A stretch of 64,000 bases of DNA from Paralithodes platypus (taxonomy: Eukaryota; Arthropoda; Malacostraca; Decapoda; Lithodidae), in contig JAVRFV010002319.1 in the NCBI GenBank assembly GCA_032716605.1, positions 214,859 to 278,858 of the forward strand. The letters are read 5' to 3'. Positions 55,963 through 64,000 of the stretch are shown here, piece by piece (position 1 is the first letter of the stretch; each line of letters starts with the position of its first letter). A program made the translations under genes and the position numbers. The notes under the pieces were generated by a model that saw nothing but the letters and a program-made list of their open reading frames with translations, had not been told where the DNA came from and searched no databases.

Positions 55963-58953
55963 TCAGTAGTTCTTGAAGGTGTGGTAGTCCCTGAAGCAGT
56001 CACCCAGGCAGAGTGCAACTTTGCACTCGGCGCACATTGAGGTGACTCTTTTGGTTACATGGGGTTTCCTCACACTGGAGCTGCAGACGGTGCACTGCAC
56101 CTGCCTGTGACGAGTGCCAATCAGCTCGGTGTTGGTTGTGTAGTGTCTTTCGACACCCAGCTGGATGCGGTCAGGAACGTGATCCCCACGCCATGCCGTA
56201 CGTCTGTGAGTGGTGGTGCCATACTTCTCCAGGAGTTGGTAGGAGACGTTGTACACGAACTCCCGGAATTTCAGCTTCTGGTTTGGGGCCATATCCTTCT
56301 TCACCAACCACAAGTTGTAGGCGTTCAGCATCGTTATGTCAACTAGGTGGAGGAAGAGCTTGTGATACCACTTCACAGTCTTCCTCAGACACTCAACGCC
56401 TGACAGCTGACAGTCAGACTTGTCCACCAGGCGCATGTTTTTGGTGTAGTCCACTACCATGTCGGGCTTGTAGATTGTCTTCCTGGTTCGGTAGTGGATT
56501 TTGCCAGAATCCACCTGGGCACCTGTGTGGACGGTGGAAAGCAGGTGGACGTCTCGCTTATCCTTCCACTTCAGGGCTATCAGTTTCCCACACTTCTCGA
56601 GCTGCTTGTATTTCTGCCCCTTTCGTCGCCTTCTTCGCACATGCCTCTCGCGGTGTTCCTGGGCCAGGTCGTCTTCTGAAGGTGTGTCACTGGAGGAGGC
56701 ATCTGTGAGAGGAATGACATCACCTGTGAACTTTGGCATAAACTTTCTTGTCTTTCTGACAGTCCCACATGACCCCGTTTGGTTGTCATAAAGAAACTGG
56801 CAGAGAGCAGGAGAAGTATACCAGTTGTCAGTGTAGATGATGTGGCCTTTGCCCAGGTAAGGTGCCAACATTTTCCTGACGATGGCACCTGACATGCCCA
56901 TGGGGTCATTGGCAGCGGCTTTCGGTACGTCAATGTCAGTTCCTGTATACACGATCATGTCAAGCACTATTCCAGTTTCACAGTCGCACAACACGAAGAG
57001 CTTGATTCCGAACCTATGCCTCTTCAAGGGGATATACTGCTTGAAAACAAGACGTCCTTTGAAGAGCACGAGCGACTCATCAATCACCAAATTGAGGAAG
57101 GGGTAAAAGTATTTCCTATACCTCTCCAACAACATGGTGAACACATCCCGAACTTTCCATATCCTGTCAATCCTGTTAGGATTTTCGTTGTCTGCAAAGT
57201 GCATAAATCTTAGCAGCAACAAAAATCTGTCACGAGTCATGAACTTATTGAAAGTTGGGGTGGCGATGAGAGGGTCGTGCTTCCAGTAGTGTTGCAACAC
57301 ATGCTTCTTGATCAGAGGCATGAGGAACAACAAGGCAAAGAACGTCAGAAATTCTGCCACAGTCGTATCCACCCAGCCTCGTATTCTCGCTTTTGGAGAA
57401 AGGATGTCCAATCTGCCAAACACCCACCTGTAGTAGGCGTTTGTTTGGGCAACGATGTACGTCATTACCTCCATGTCGAAAAAAGCGAGGAAGAAGTCGC
57501 TTTCGTTCGCTTGATCATCACAGGGCCAGTCGTCAGTTGTTCCTGACGTCCCAGGATTGAACTGGGGCACGTCAGGTACAAAATTGACCCCGTCAGACCA
57601 ATCGAACGAAGGCATGCCAGGGATCGGAATGTCGTCTGCGTCTGCTTCTGCGTCTGAAATATCGCTTCCATGGTCGCGATACAGCACTTCATCATCATTA
57701 CCCTCCTCTTCACTTGACAGACGATGCCCTTCCTCGTTTTCGTCACCGACGTCGGACTCACTCCCACTGTCCACTCCCAAATCCCCCCACCCTTGGTCCC
57801 GTGCTAGGGCTTCGTCGTCGAAACCCGGGCTGCCAATGTCCTGCGAATCACCATCAAACAGCAGGGCGGCATACTTAGATGGTGTAAGAGTTTTCCGGGT
57901 CACTTTGGCACGTGCGGGAGTCTTATGGACAGGGACAGCAGAGGTGGTGGCAGGGGCGGCGGCAGGGGCGGCGGCGGCAGGGGCGGCGGCGGCAGGGGCA
58001 GCAGTGGTGCGTGGCCTTGATGGCAAGATGATGGTGGTGCCTGTCGCCCTTCTCTCTGTTCCTTGGGCAGGGGCGGCATGGGCGGCAGGGGCAACAGGGG
58101 CAGCAGGGCCGGCAGGGACACCAGGGCCAGCAGTCGCTTTCCCAGTCGCTTTCCCCTTCCCCTTCCCTGTTCCTTGGGCAGGGGCGGCAGGGGCGGCAGG
58201 GGCAGCAGGGCAGGCAGGGACACCAGGGCCAGCAGTCGATTTCCCTCTCCCTTTCCCCTTCCCCTTCCCTGTTCCTTGGGCAGGGGCGGCAGGGGCGGCA
58301 GGGGCAGCAGGGGCGGCAGGGGCGGCAGGGGCAGCAGGGCCGGCAGGGACACCAGGGCCAGCAGTCGCTTTCCCAGTCGCTTTCCCTCTCCCTTTCCCCT
58401 TCCCCTTCCCTGTTCCTTGGGCAGGGGCGGCAGGGGCGGCAGGGGCAGCAGGGGCGGCAGGGGCGGCAGGGGCAGCAGGGGCGGCAGGGGCAGCAGGGGC
58501 GGCAGGGGCAGCCGGGCCAGGGGCGGCTGGTGGTGTTGGTGGTGGTAGGGGCACTGTGGCTGGCGTACGGGTTCTTTTCCCTACGCCCGTGCCTTTCATT
58601 TTTCCTGCCCCCGCAGGTAATGCAGCCCTAGGGCGGCCTCCTGCGTCGCTGGTACCGGTGGCAGGGGTGGCAGGGGTGGCAGTGGTGGCAGTGGTGGTGG
58701 TAGTGGTTGTTGCAGTGGCCTGGGTCGTGGTGGCAGTGTCCCGAAAGACCAATGACCTCTGTGCCATTGCCCTGCTTGCACGTGTTTTACGTGCTTTTGG
58801 TGCTGGTGATTCGTCCTCTGAGCTGTAGGGCGTGTCGTACTGGTAGCTAGGGTCTTTGGCAGCCACCCTCTGCCTTCCACGGCGGCTAACACCACCAGAA
58901 GGAGGGCTGGTTGTGTCATCAGGGAGCGAGCGTGAGGGACGTGTAGGCTCCAT
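55963..58953 (-). CDS. piggyBac transposase (DDE_Tnp_1_7 family), uninterrupted
   Basis: 996 codons from the ATG at 58953. The frame stays open upstream but there reads into the tandem array, so this Met, followed by EPTRPSRSLPDD, is the likely start. Residues 1-130: basic, Ser/Thr-rich. About 135-330: Ala-Pro repeats alternating with GTGKGKGKGRGK, lysine/glycine modules that could bind DNA. About 375-480: acidic. About 485-845: catalytic core with VIDESLVLFKGR (Asp near 624), IIYTDNWYTS (Asp near 708), and VVDYTKNMRLVDKSD (Asp near 834 and 843), the DDD set of piggyBac. The C-terminal 50 residues form a cysteine-rich zinc-binding domain (CTVCSSS...CAECKVALCLGDC). No frameshift or stop. The family is usually about 550-650 residues, so the N-terminus is unusually long. 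It catalyses TTAA-specific excision and insertion. An exapted role cannot be excluded. Confidence 0.93.
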   Translation of the reverse strand: MEPTRPSRSLPDDTTSPPSGGVSRRGRQRVAAKDPSYQYDTPYSSEDESPAPKARKTRASRAMAQRSLVFRDTATTTQATATTTTTTTATTATPATPATGTSDAGGRPRAALPAGAGKMKGTGVGKRTRTPATVPLPPPTPPAAPGPAAPAAPAAPAAPAAPAAPAAPAAPAAPAAPAQGTGKGKGKGRGKATGKATAGPGVPAGPAAPAAPAAPAAPAAPAAPAQGTGKGKGKGRGKSTAGPGVPACPAAPAAPAAPAQGTGKGKGKATGKATAGPGVPAGPAAPVAPAAHAAPAQGTERRATGTTIILPSRPRTTAAPAAAAPAAAAPAAAPATTSAVPVHKTPARAKVTRKTLTPSKYAALLFDGDSQDIGSPGFDDEALARDQGWGDLGVDSGSESDVGDENEEGHRLSSEEEGNDDEVLYRDHGSDISDAEADADDIPIPGMPSFDWSDGVNFVPDVPQFNPGTSGTTDDWPCDDQANESDFFLAFFDMEVMTYIVAQTNAYYRWVFGRLDILSPKARIRGWVDTTVAEFLTFFALLFLMPLIKKHVLQHYWKHDPLIATPTFNKFMTRDRFLLLLRFMHFADNENPNRIDRIWKVRDVFTMLLERYRKYFYPFLNLVIDESLVLFKGRLVFKQYIPLKRHRFGIKLFVLCDCETGIVLDMIVYTGTDIDVPKAAANDPMGMSGAIVRKMLAPYLGKGHIIYTDNWYTSPALCQFLYDNQTGSCGTVRKTRKFMPKFTGDVIPLTDASSSDTPSEDDLAQEHRERHVRRRRRKGQKYKQLEKCGKLIALKWKDKRDVHLLSTVHTGAQVDSGKIHYRTRKTIYKPDMVVDYTKNMRLVDKSDCQLSGVECLRKTVKWYHKLFLHLVDITMLNAYNLWLVKKDMAPNQKLKFREFVYNVSYQLLEKYGTTTHRRTAWRGDHVPDRIQLGVERHYTTNTELIGTRHRQVQCTVCSSSVRKPHVTKRVTSMCAECKVALCLGDCFRDYHTFKNY
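58060..58515 (-). repeat. GGGGCGGCA minisatellite within the transposase gene
   Basis: (GGGGCGGCA / GGGGCAGCA)n blocks alternate with TTTCCCCTTCCCCTTCCC blocks, encoding the Ala-Pro and Gly-Lys segments. All blocks keep the frame. Confidence 0.95.
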
Positions 58954-59168
58954 GACTAGTGCGTGGTTACTGGCGCGGTGGTGCTCGCACGAGTGCGGGG
59001 CGAGCGTTTGGCGGGGTGGTATCGAGAGTTGACATGTAGTACTATACCCACACCAATTTTCAGCCGCCTGGCTATAAACGCGCGGTTTTGGTACGTGTTC
59101 AAAGTCTCTGCTCTTAAGAGTCTCCCCGCAGTGCGCCGGGGGAACTCTTAAGAGTCTCCCCGCAGCTC

Positions 59169-59466
59169 CCATTAATATTGCCTCAGCCACTAAATACGAC
59201 CACCGTAATGACAAACCCTGTTCATTAAGGCCGGTGAGGGCCCTTAACCATTAATATTGCCTCAGCCACTAAATACGACCACCGTAATGACAAACCCTGT
59301 TCATTAAGGCCGGTGAGGGCCCTTAACCATTAATATTGCCTCAGCCACTAAATACGACCACCGTAATGACAAACCCTGTTCATTAAGGCCGGTGAGGGCC
59401 CTTAACCATTAATATTGCCTCAGCCACTAAATACGACCACCGTAATGACAAACCCTGTTCATTAAG
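59169..59466. repeat. 79-bp array, right part (about 4 units)
   Basis: Resumes CCATTAATATTGCCTCAGCC right after the piggyBac junction. GGCCGGTG at 59229, 59308 and 59387. It ends at TTAA 59463-59466, where element B9 begins. Confidence 0.97.
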
Positions 59467-59783
59467 GGGAAAGGGCTCGTTTTATTGGTCTCCCTTCTTC
59501 CTCGTGTTTAGCCCCATTAGTTTTCAGATATTATGACATTCGGGTCATTAGTGTGGCAATTTTAAGGCTTTAACCCTATTTCTTTGGCAATATTAAGACA
59601 CCAGTTAGGTGTCAATTTTTTTCCTGGCGAGCGATATATAGCTACCCTGTAATTTAAGAGGAACCGGCCTTCGGCCGGCACAATTTTCTATCGAACAATT
59701 AAAAAATTATCTTGAAAGAGAATCTTTAGGATGTTTTTTTAAGCTTGATCGAGGTCTAGGGAGAAAACTAAAACAAAATATAT

Positions 59784-59823
<40 letters not shown>

Positions 59824-59866
59824 CAGTATATATAATGAGCAAATAAATATGGCCACCTCCCCGTTT
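59463..59866 (+). mobile_element. Family B foldback element (B9)
   Basis: TTAA 59463, module series (GCCCCATTAGTTTTCAGATA, GGTGTCAATTTTTTTCCTGG), hairpin CCGGCCTTCGGCCGG at 59665, decayed second stem, internal (CA)n and (TA)n insertions at 59788-59822, and a degenerate right end GGCCACCTCCCCGTTTA. Confidence 0.85.
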
Positions 59867-60182
59867 AGGGTAACACTATATTATGACTATAGTATACAGT
59901 GTTATTGGAATGGTCACTGCTCTCACTCTATATGGCCACCCCCCCGTTTAGGGTAACACTATATTATAACTATAGTATACAGTGTTATTGGAATGGTCAC
60001 TGCTCTCACTCTATATGGCCACCCCCCCGTTTAGGGTAACACTATATTATAACTATAGTATACAGTGTTATTGGAATGGTCACTGCTCTCACTCTATATG
60101 GCCACCCCCCCGTTTAGGGTAACACTATATTATAACTATAGTATACAGTGTTATTGGAATGGTCACTGCTCTCACTCTATAG
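59851..60182. repeat. 83-bp tandem array, 4 copies
   Basis: GGCCACCCCCCCGTTTAGGG recurs at 59851, 59934, 60017 and 60100. The first unit begins in the right end of B9. Units include TAACACTATATTATAACTAT and TAGTATACAGTGTTATTGGA, a near-palindromic stretch. Confidence 0.96.
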
Positions 60183-60276
60183 AACAGGTGTGTTCATCAT
60201 TATCCACCTAAGTATTGTCTATGGATAAAGTTGGAGGCGCTTGTTTAAGAAGATTATAATAACATACGCACAGTGA

Positions 60277-60281
<5 letters not shown>

Positions 60282-60348
<67 letters not shown>

Positions 60349-60350
60349 TA
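60282..60350. repeat. (TA)n microsatellite
   Basis: Pure TA with one interruption. Confidence 0.97.
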
Positions 60351-60416
60351 TATATCAAACAGGAGTAATATCACCACCACCACCACCACCAACGAAAACA
60401 CCATCATAATAGTAAT

Positions 60417-60929
<513 letters not shown>

Positions 60930-61038
60930 ACTCTAAACCACTGTTTGGACACTTGATCCTTAGTGTTTTGGAGGACAAGCAACCTAGAAGGGTCACTAGA
61001 TCTGTTGTTGCTTGAATTCCTTTGTACTCCTTTGTACT
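60930..61038 (+). mobile_element. Family H retroelement 3'-end fragment (H3)
   Basis: CTACTCTAAACCACTGTTTG through TTTGTACTCCTTTGTACT, here followed by an (ACT)n tail. Confidence 0.85.
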
Positions 61039-61431
61039 ACTACTACTACTACTTTTTGTTTCTACTACTACCACTCAGCCTGTGCACCCCCCCCCCCCCC
61101 CTTTGGATCCTAAACAAGGTCAGAACCGTCATCGATGCATCTGAATTTCAGCTGGGGGTAAATTGACTAAGTCCCATCTTCATTATTGTTGCTAAGTTGT
61201 ATAGACAAATATGGTGTTAACTGTGAAAATTTGACATTCATATCATTCAGCGACGTGCGAGATGGGTTGGGTGTGAGGGGAATCAGCCGGGTGTGGGCCA
61301 ATCGGCTTTCTGGAGACTCACATTTATCCATTAATCATCCAGAAGTCAGCTGGTCATGAAGTAATAATTCCGCAATGTTAGAACCAAATATTGTAGCGGA
61401 GGTTACTGTGTGTGGTGCAGGTCGGAGGCAT
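61039..61431. other. Unassigned; C15 run at about 61087
   Basis: Includes CAGCCGGGTGTGGGCCAATC-type sequence resembling the CTGCAG/GATTGGCC repeat at 6.7 kb. No gene. Confidence 0.4.
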
Positions 61432-61745
61432 TACTCCTTCCTCCACCCTCCTCCAGTGACGCCCAGGGAAGTAAATGTGCCCTTCGTCCCAGTGTTGCCA
61501 ATTTAGCTACTTTCCCGCTAGATCTAGAGGTATTTACTTCGATCTAGAGACAATTTTTACATCTAGCGAGATTCTGTAGATTTGAGCCATTTTGGAGCGA
61601 TATTGTAGAGATTGTACCCTTTTTCTATCGATTTTCAGCGTTTATTTACCACCTAGGGACATATTTTGGCAACCCTAGCTTCTTCCTCCTCCACCCTCCT
61701 CCAGTGACGTCCAGGCAAATAAATGTGTCCCTCGTCCCCCTCCAC
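61432..61745. repeat. 58-bp direct duplication flanking a short element
   Basis: CCACCCTCCTCCAGTGACG followed by CCAGG.AA.TAAATGTG.CC at about 61444-61489 recurs at about 61692-61737 with a few changes. Confidence 0.85.
61490..61677 (+). mobile_element. hAT-like MITE, 188 bp
   Basis: Left CAGTGTTGCCAA and right TTGGCAACCCTAG are inverted repeats (12 of 13 with one gap). Flanks CTTCGTCC (61482-61489) and CTTCTTCC (61678-61685) match at 7 of 8, as expected of a hAT 8-bp target duplication. No ORF. Confidence 0.7.
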
Positions 61746-61880
61746 AAACTTTGGCGTCCATCCGGCCAATGAGGAAGTGTGTGCAGGCCCAGGGAGAAGG
61801 AACCAACTTTGAACCACAATTCACACGCGGGAATAATTGTTTAGGCTATTTTCGATCAGCAAAAACCTGTTTGGCCTCAT
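61746..61880. other. Unassigned unique sequence
   Basis: Nothing recognised. Confidence 0.4.
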
Positions 61881-62257
61881 TTAACCCCGGGGGGATGGTT
61901 CACTTTTCGGGCGATTTTTGCATGTATTAATTATTTTTTCTAGTTTCCTCCCTAGATCTCCATCAAATTTAAAAAAACATCCACTAGATCCCCCCCCCCC
62001 CCCCTTCTAGATTAATTTGTAAATTTTTCGGTAAAACAAAATCGGCCGGTTCTTCCAACATTACAGGCTCACTATCGTTTGCCAGGGAAAAAATCGACAC
62101 CTAAATAGCACGAAAGGTCTAAATATTGACGAAGAAATGGAGCGAAAGGTCTTAAAATCGACTAACTAATGGGGCAAACATCTTTAACATCTGGAAACTA
62201 ATGGGGCTAAACATGAGGGGGAAAGTGGTCCCGAAAAACCGGCCCATCCCCCCTTAA
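61881..62257 (-). mobile_element. Family B foldback element (B10)
   Basis: TTAA 61881-61884 and 62254-62257. TTTCCTCCCTAGATCTCCAT, a C-run insertion, AAATTTTTCGGTAAAAC (stem decayed), TCACTATCGTTTGCCAGG, and the module series to CCCATCCCCCCTTAA. Confidence 0.88.
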
Positions 62258-62282
62258 GGGATACAGGTGGATAACATCATAA

Positions 62283-62586
62283 GATCCTATACAGGTATAA
62301 TTCAGATCCTATACAGGTATAATTCAGATCCTATACAGGTATAATTCAGATCCTATACAGGTATAATTCAGATCCTATACAGGTATAATTCAGATCCTAT
62401 ACAGGTATAATTCAGATCCTATACAGGTATAATTCAGATCCTATACAGGTATAGATCCTATACAGGTATAATTCAGATCCTATACAGGTATAATTCAGAT
62501 CCTATACAGGTATAATTCAGATCCTATACAGGTATAATTCAGATCCTATACAGGTATAATTCAGATCTTATACAGGTATAATTCAG
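62283..62586. repeat. 22-bp tandem array, about 14 copies
   Basis: GATCCTATACAGGTATAATTCA repeated, with one shorter unit near 62450. It starts 26 bp after B10. Confidence 0.97.
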
Positions 62587-63925
62587 AATATTCCAGTCCA
62601 GAGATCCCAAGAAAAAATGCCACAAATAACCCGTCTGCAAATATCTCAACATTTATGGAAACAAATGAACTACACAACACTGGTCAACATGGGTTCAGAG
62701 CAGGAAGATCATGTCTCTCGCAACTATTGGAACACTACGACAGAATTCTTAAATCCCTAAAAAAAAGAAAAAACGTGGACGTCATCTACACCGATTTTGC
62801 TAAGGCATTTGATAAATGTGATCACGGTATTATTGCACACAAACTTAAAGCAAAAGGGATAACAGGTAAAATCGGAAGGTGGATATACAACTTCCTCGTG
62901 AACCGAAAACAATCAGTAGCAGTAAGCCAAGTAACATCTGAGCCTTCAGACGTCAAAAGCTCAGTTCCCCAAGGAACAGTACTAGCGCTCCTTCTTTTCC
63001 TCATTCTAATAAGTGACATAGATGCCAACACAAGACACAGTACAGTATCCTCCTTTGCGGATGACACGAAACTGAGTATGATAGTAAAGACACAGGAAGA
63101 CACGGGCCGGCTGCAAGAGGACATAAATAAGGTGTTCCAGTGGACCAGGGAAAATAACATGCAATTTAATGAAGACAAATTTCAATTAATACGATACGGA
63201 GATAAGGATTTAGTTAAAAAGAGCACAAGTTACATAACAGAATCCAATCACATAATAGAACGTAAAGACAATGTGAAAGACCTTGGGGTGATAATGTCTG
63301 AAAATATGGGATTCAAAGAACCATAACCAGGTCAAAGTTGCAGCTGCGAAACGGCTAACAGATTGGATTCTACGAACATTTAGAACTCGCGGTTCTAATG
63401 TTATCTAATGATAACACTCTTCACATCCCTGGTGCTACCGCGGCTAGAATACTGTAACTTATTAACATCCCCATACAAATTAGGTGAAGTTAATGACTTA
63501 GAAAGTGTACAAAGGAACTTCACCTCACATATAAACTCCGTAAAACAGTTACACTATTGGGATCGCTTAAAATCACTCAAACTATATTGGTTGGAACGTA
63601 GAAGGGAACGATACTTAATAATATATACGTGGAAAATCGCAGAGGGTTTTGTACCAAATCTACATACACCAATAACAATGCAATTCAGTGATAGGAGAGG
63701 CTGGGAATGCGAGATCCCCAAGATGATAAATCGGGGGCTATGGGCTCTCTGCGAGAGGGCTGGTTATCACATAGAGGAGCACGTCTCTTCAACAAACTCC
63801 CGCGGCGAGTGAGAGACATGAGAAGTGTCTCGTTAGACAGCTTCAAGAGAGCTCTCGATGTCGAACTACAAAAAGTGCCAGACGAGCCCATCTTCACAAG
63901 GGTGGCGCTCCACCTCTTCGAATAG
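62587..63925 (+). pseudogene. Non-LTR reverse transcriptase, CR1/L2-like, 5'-truncated and frameshifted
   Basis: Starts inside the RT fingers just after the 22-bp array: TGQHGFRAGRSCLSQLLEH, motif A VIYTDFAKAFDKCDHG, SSVPQGTVLALLLFLI (motif B), motif C SSFADDTKLSMIV, the thumb with NMQFNEDKFQLIRYG and VKDLGVIMSEN. A stop occurs at about 63324. The frame changes, then LVLPRLEYCNLLTSPYKLG and SVQRNFTSHINSV (63408-63812). A third frame carries the C-terminal LFNKLPRRVRDMRSVSLDSF to 63925. Catalytic residues are present but the ORF is broken at least twice. The endonuclease is absent. Confidence 0.92.
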
Positions 63926-64000
63926 TCTGCTGCACCAATTCTCAAACAACAACGAAGGGCGGTGCGCTCTTCAGTGCCACTAGCAAGAGTGGCGAAACTC
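63926..64000 (+). mobile_element. 3' UTR of the CR1/L2-like LINE (continues past the window)
   Basis: Follows the C-terminal stop directly. The end of the element is not reached. Confidence 0.6.

Larger units (their letters stand above)
53392..59151 (-). mobile_element. piggyBac element, about 5.8 kb, intact transposase
   Basis: The left end is TTAA (53392-53395) followed by CCTCTCCGCGGCGCACAGGG. The right end, read inward from TTAA at 59151-59148, is GAGTTCCCCCGGCGCACTGC. The two share CGGCGCAC and a following G run, an imperfect terminal repeat. The transposase occupies the minus strand (58953-55963). The remaining 2.5 kb (53396-55960) is non-coding and holds 205-bp degenerate repeats, a tRNA-like sequence and hairpins. 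It interrupts a 79-bp array. The right junction carries 17 extra bases before the array resumes at 59169. Confidence 0.9.

Noticed and set aside
57557..58828. 423-codon plus-strand frame rich in Ala-Gly
   Set aside because: It is antisense to the transposase N-terminal minisatellite and has no motifs. The minus-strand frame has the transposase domains.
62655..63326. Intact RT protein-coding gene
   Set aside because: The fingers-to-thumb frame stops early and the C-terminal region continues in two other frames, so this is a broken LINE.

Overview
The window is eukaryotic genomic DNA that is almost entirely repetitive. Multi-kilobase minisatellite arrays, very long (GA)n/(CT)n, (TA)n and (CA)n tracts, several non-LTR retrotransposon lineages and a dense population of short foldback elements point to an arthropod, most likely a decapod crustacean. 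That assignment is inferred from repeat style and LINE types, not from a diagnostic gene. No complete host gene is visible. The only host-gene candidates are one 66-nt exon with strong splice sites (2383-2448) and a small promoter-like locus with a signal-peptide ORF (about 14.62-14.99 kb).

Layout. 0-5 kb: a 105-bp array, a nested pair of short elements, (GA)n, the candidate exon, minisatellites and an 89-bp array grown from a Tc1/mariner-like element. 5-12 kb: an SGNH-esterase relic from a LINE inside a large inverted repeat, a CR1-like RT fragment cut off by (TG)n, and a chain of TTAA-bounded elements (8.6-10.5 kb). 12-17 kb: G-rich and pyrimidine-rich tracts, 35-bp and 38-bp arrays, and the 14.6-kb candidate locus. 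17-22 kb: short elements and a poly(A)-tailed Jockey-like LINE (19.1-22.1 kb, minus). 22-34 kb: foldback elements, a 43-bp array inside one of them, and two copies of one RTE-like LINE (one truncated, one about 3.2 kb), both with target-site duplications. 34-43.4 kb: a giant array of about 80 units of roughly 110-125 bp. 43-52 kb: a LINE 3' end, more arrays and foldback elements. 52.4-59.5 kb: a piggyBac element of about 5.8 kb with an uninterrupted transposase, sitting inside a 79-bp array. 59.5-64 kb: foldback elements, 83-bp and 22-bp arrays, a hAT-like short element and a broken CR1/L2-like LINE.

The unifying observation is a set of short non-autonomous families named here A, B, C, E and F. 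They start and end at TTAA, the piggyBac target, and are often joined end to end at a shared TTAA. Family D is TA-bounded and Tc1/mariner-like. Several tandem arrays have units that contain the terminus of the neighbouring element (A7 gives the 79-bp array, B6 the 9-kb array, F5 the 43-bp array, D0 the 89-bp array). The window therefore looks like a record of satellites being born from transposon ends. An apparently intact piggyBac transposase lies in the same neighbourhood and is a possible, unproven, source of TTAA mobilisation. Most long open frames here are microsatellite or minisatellite artefacts and are not annotated as genes. Family letters are my own labels.
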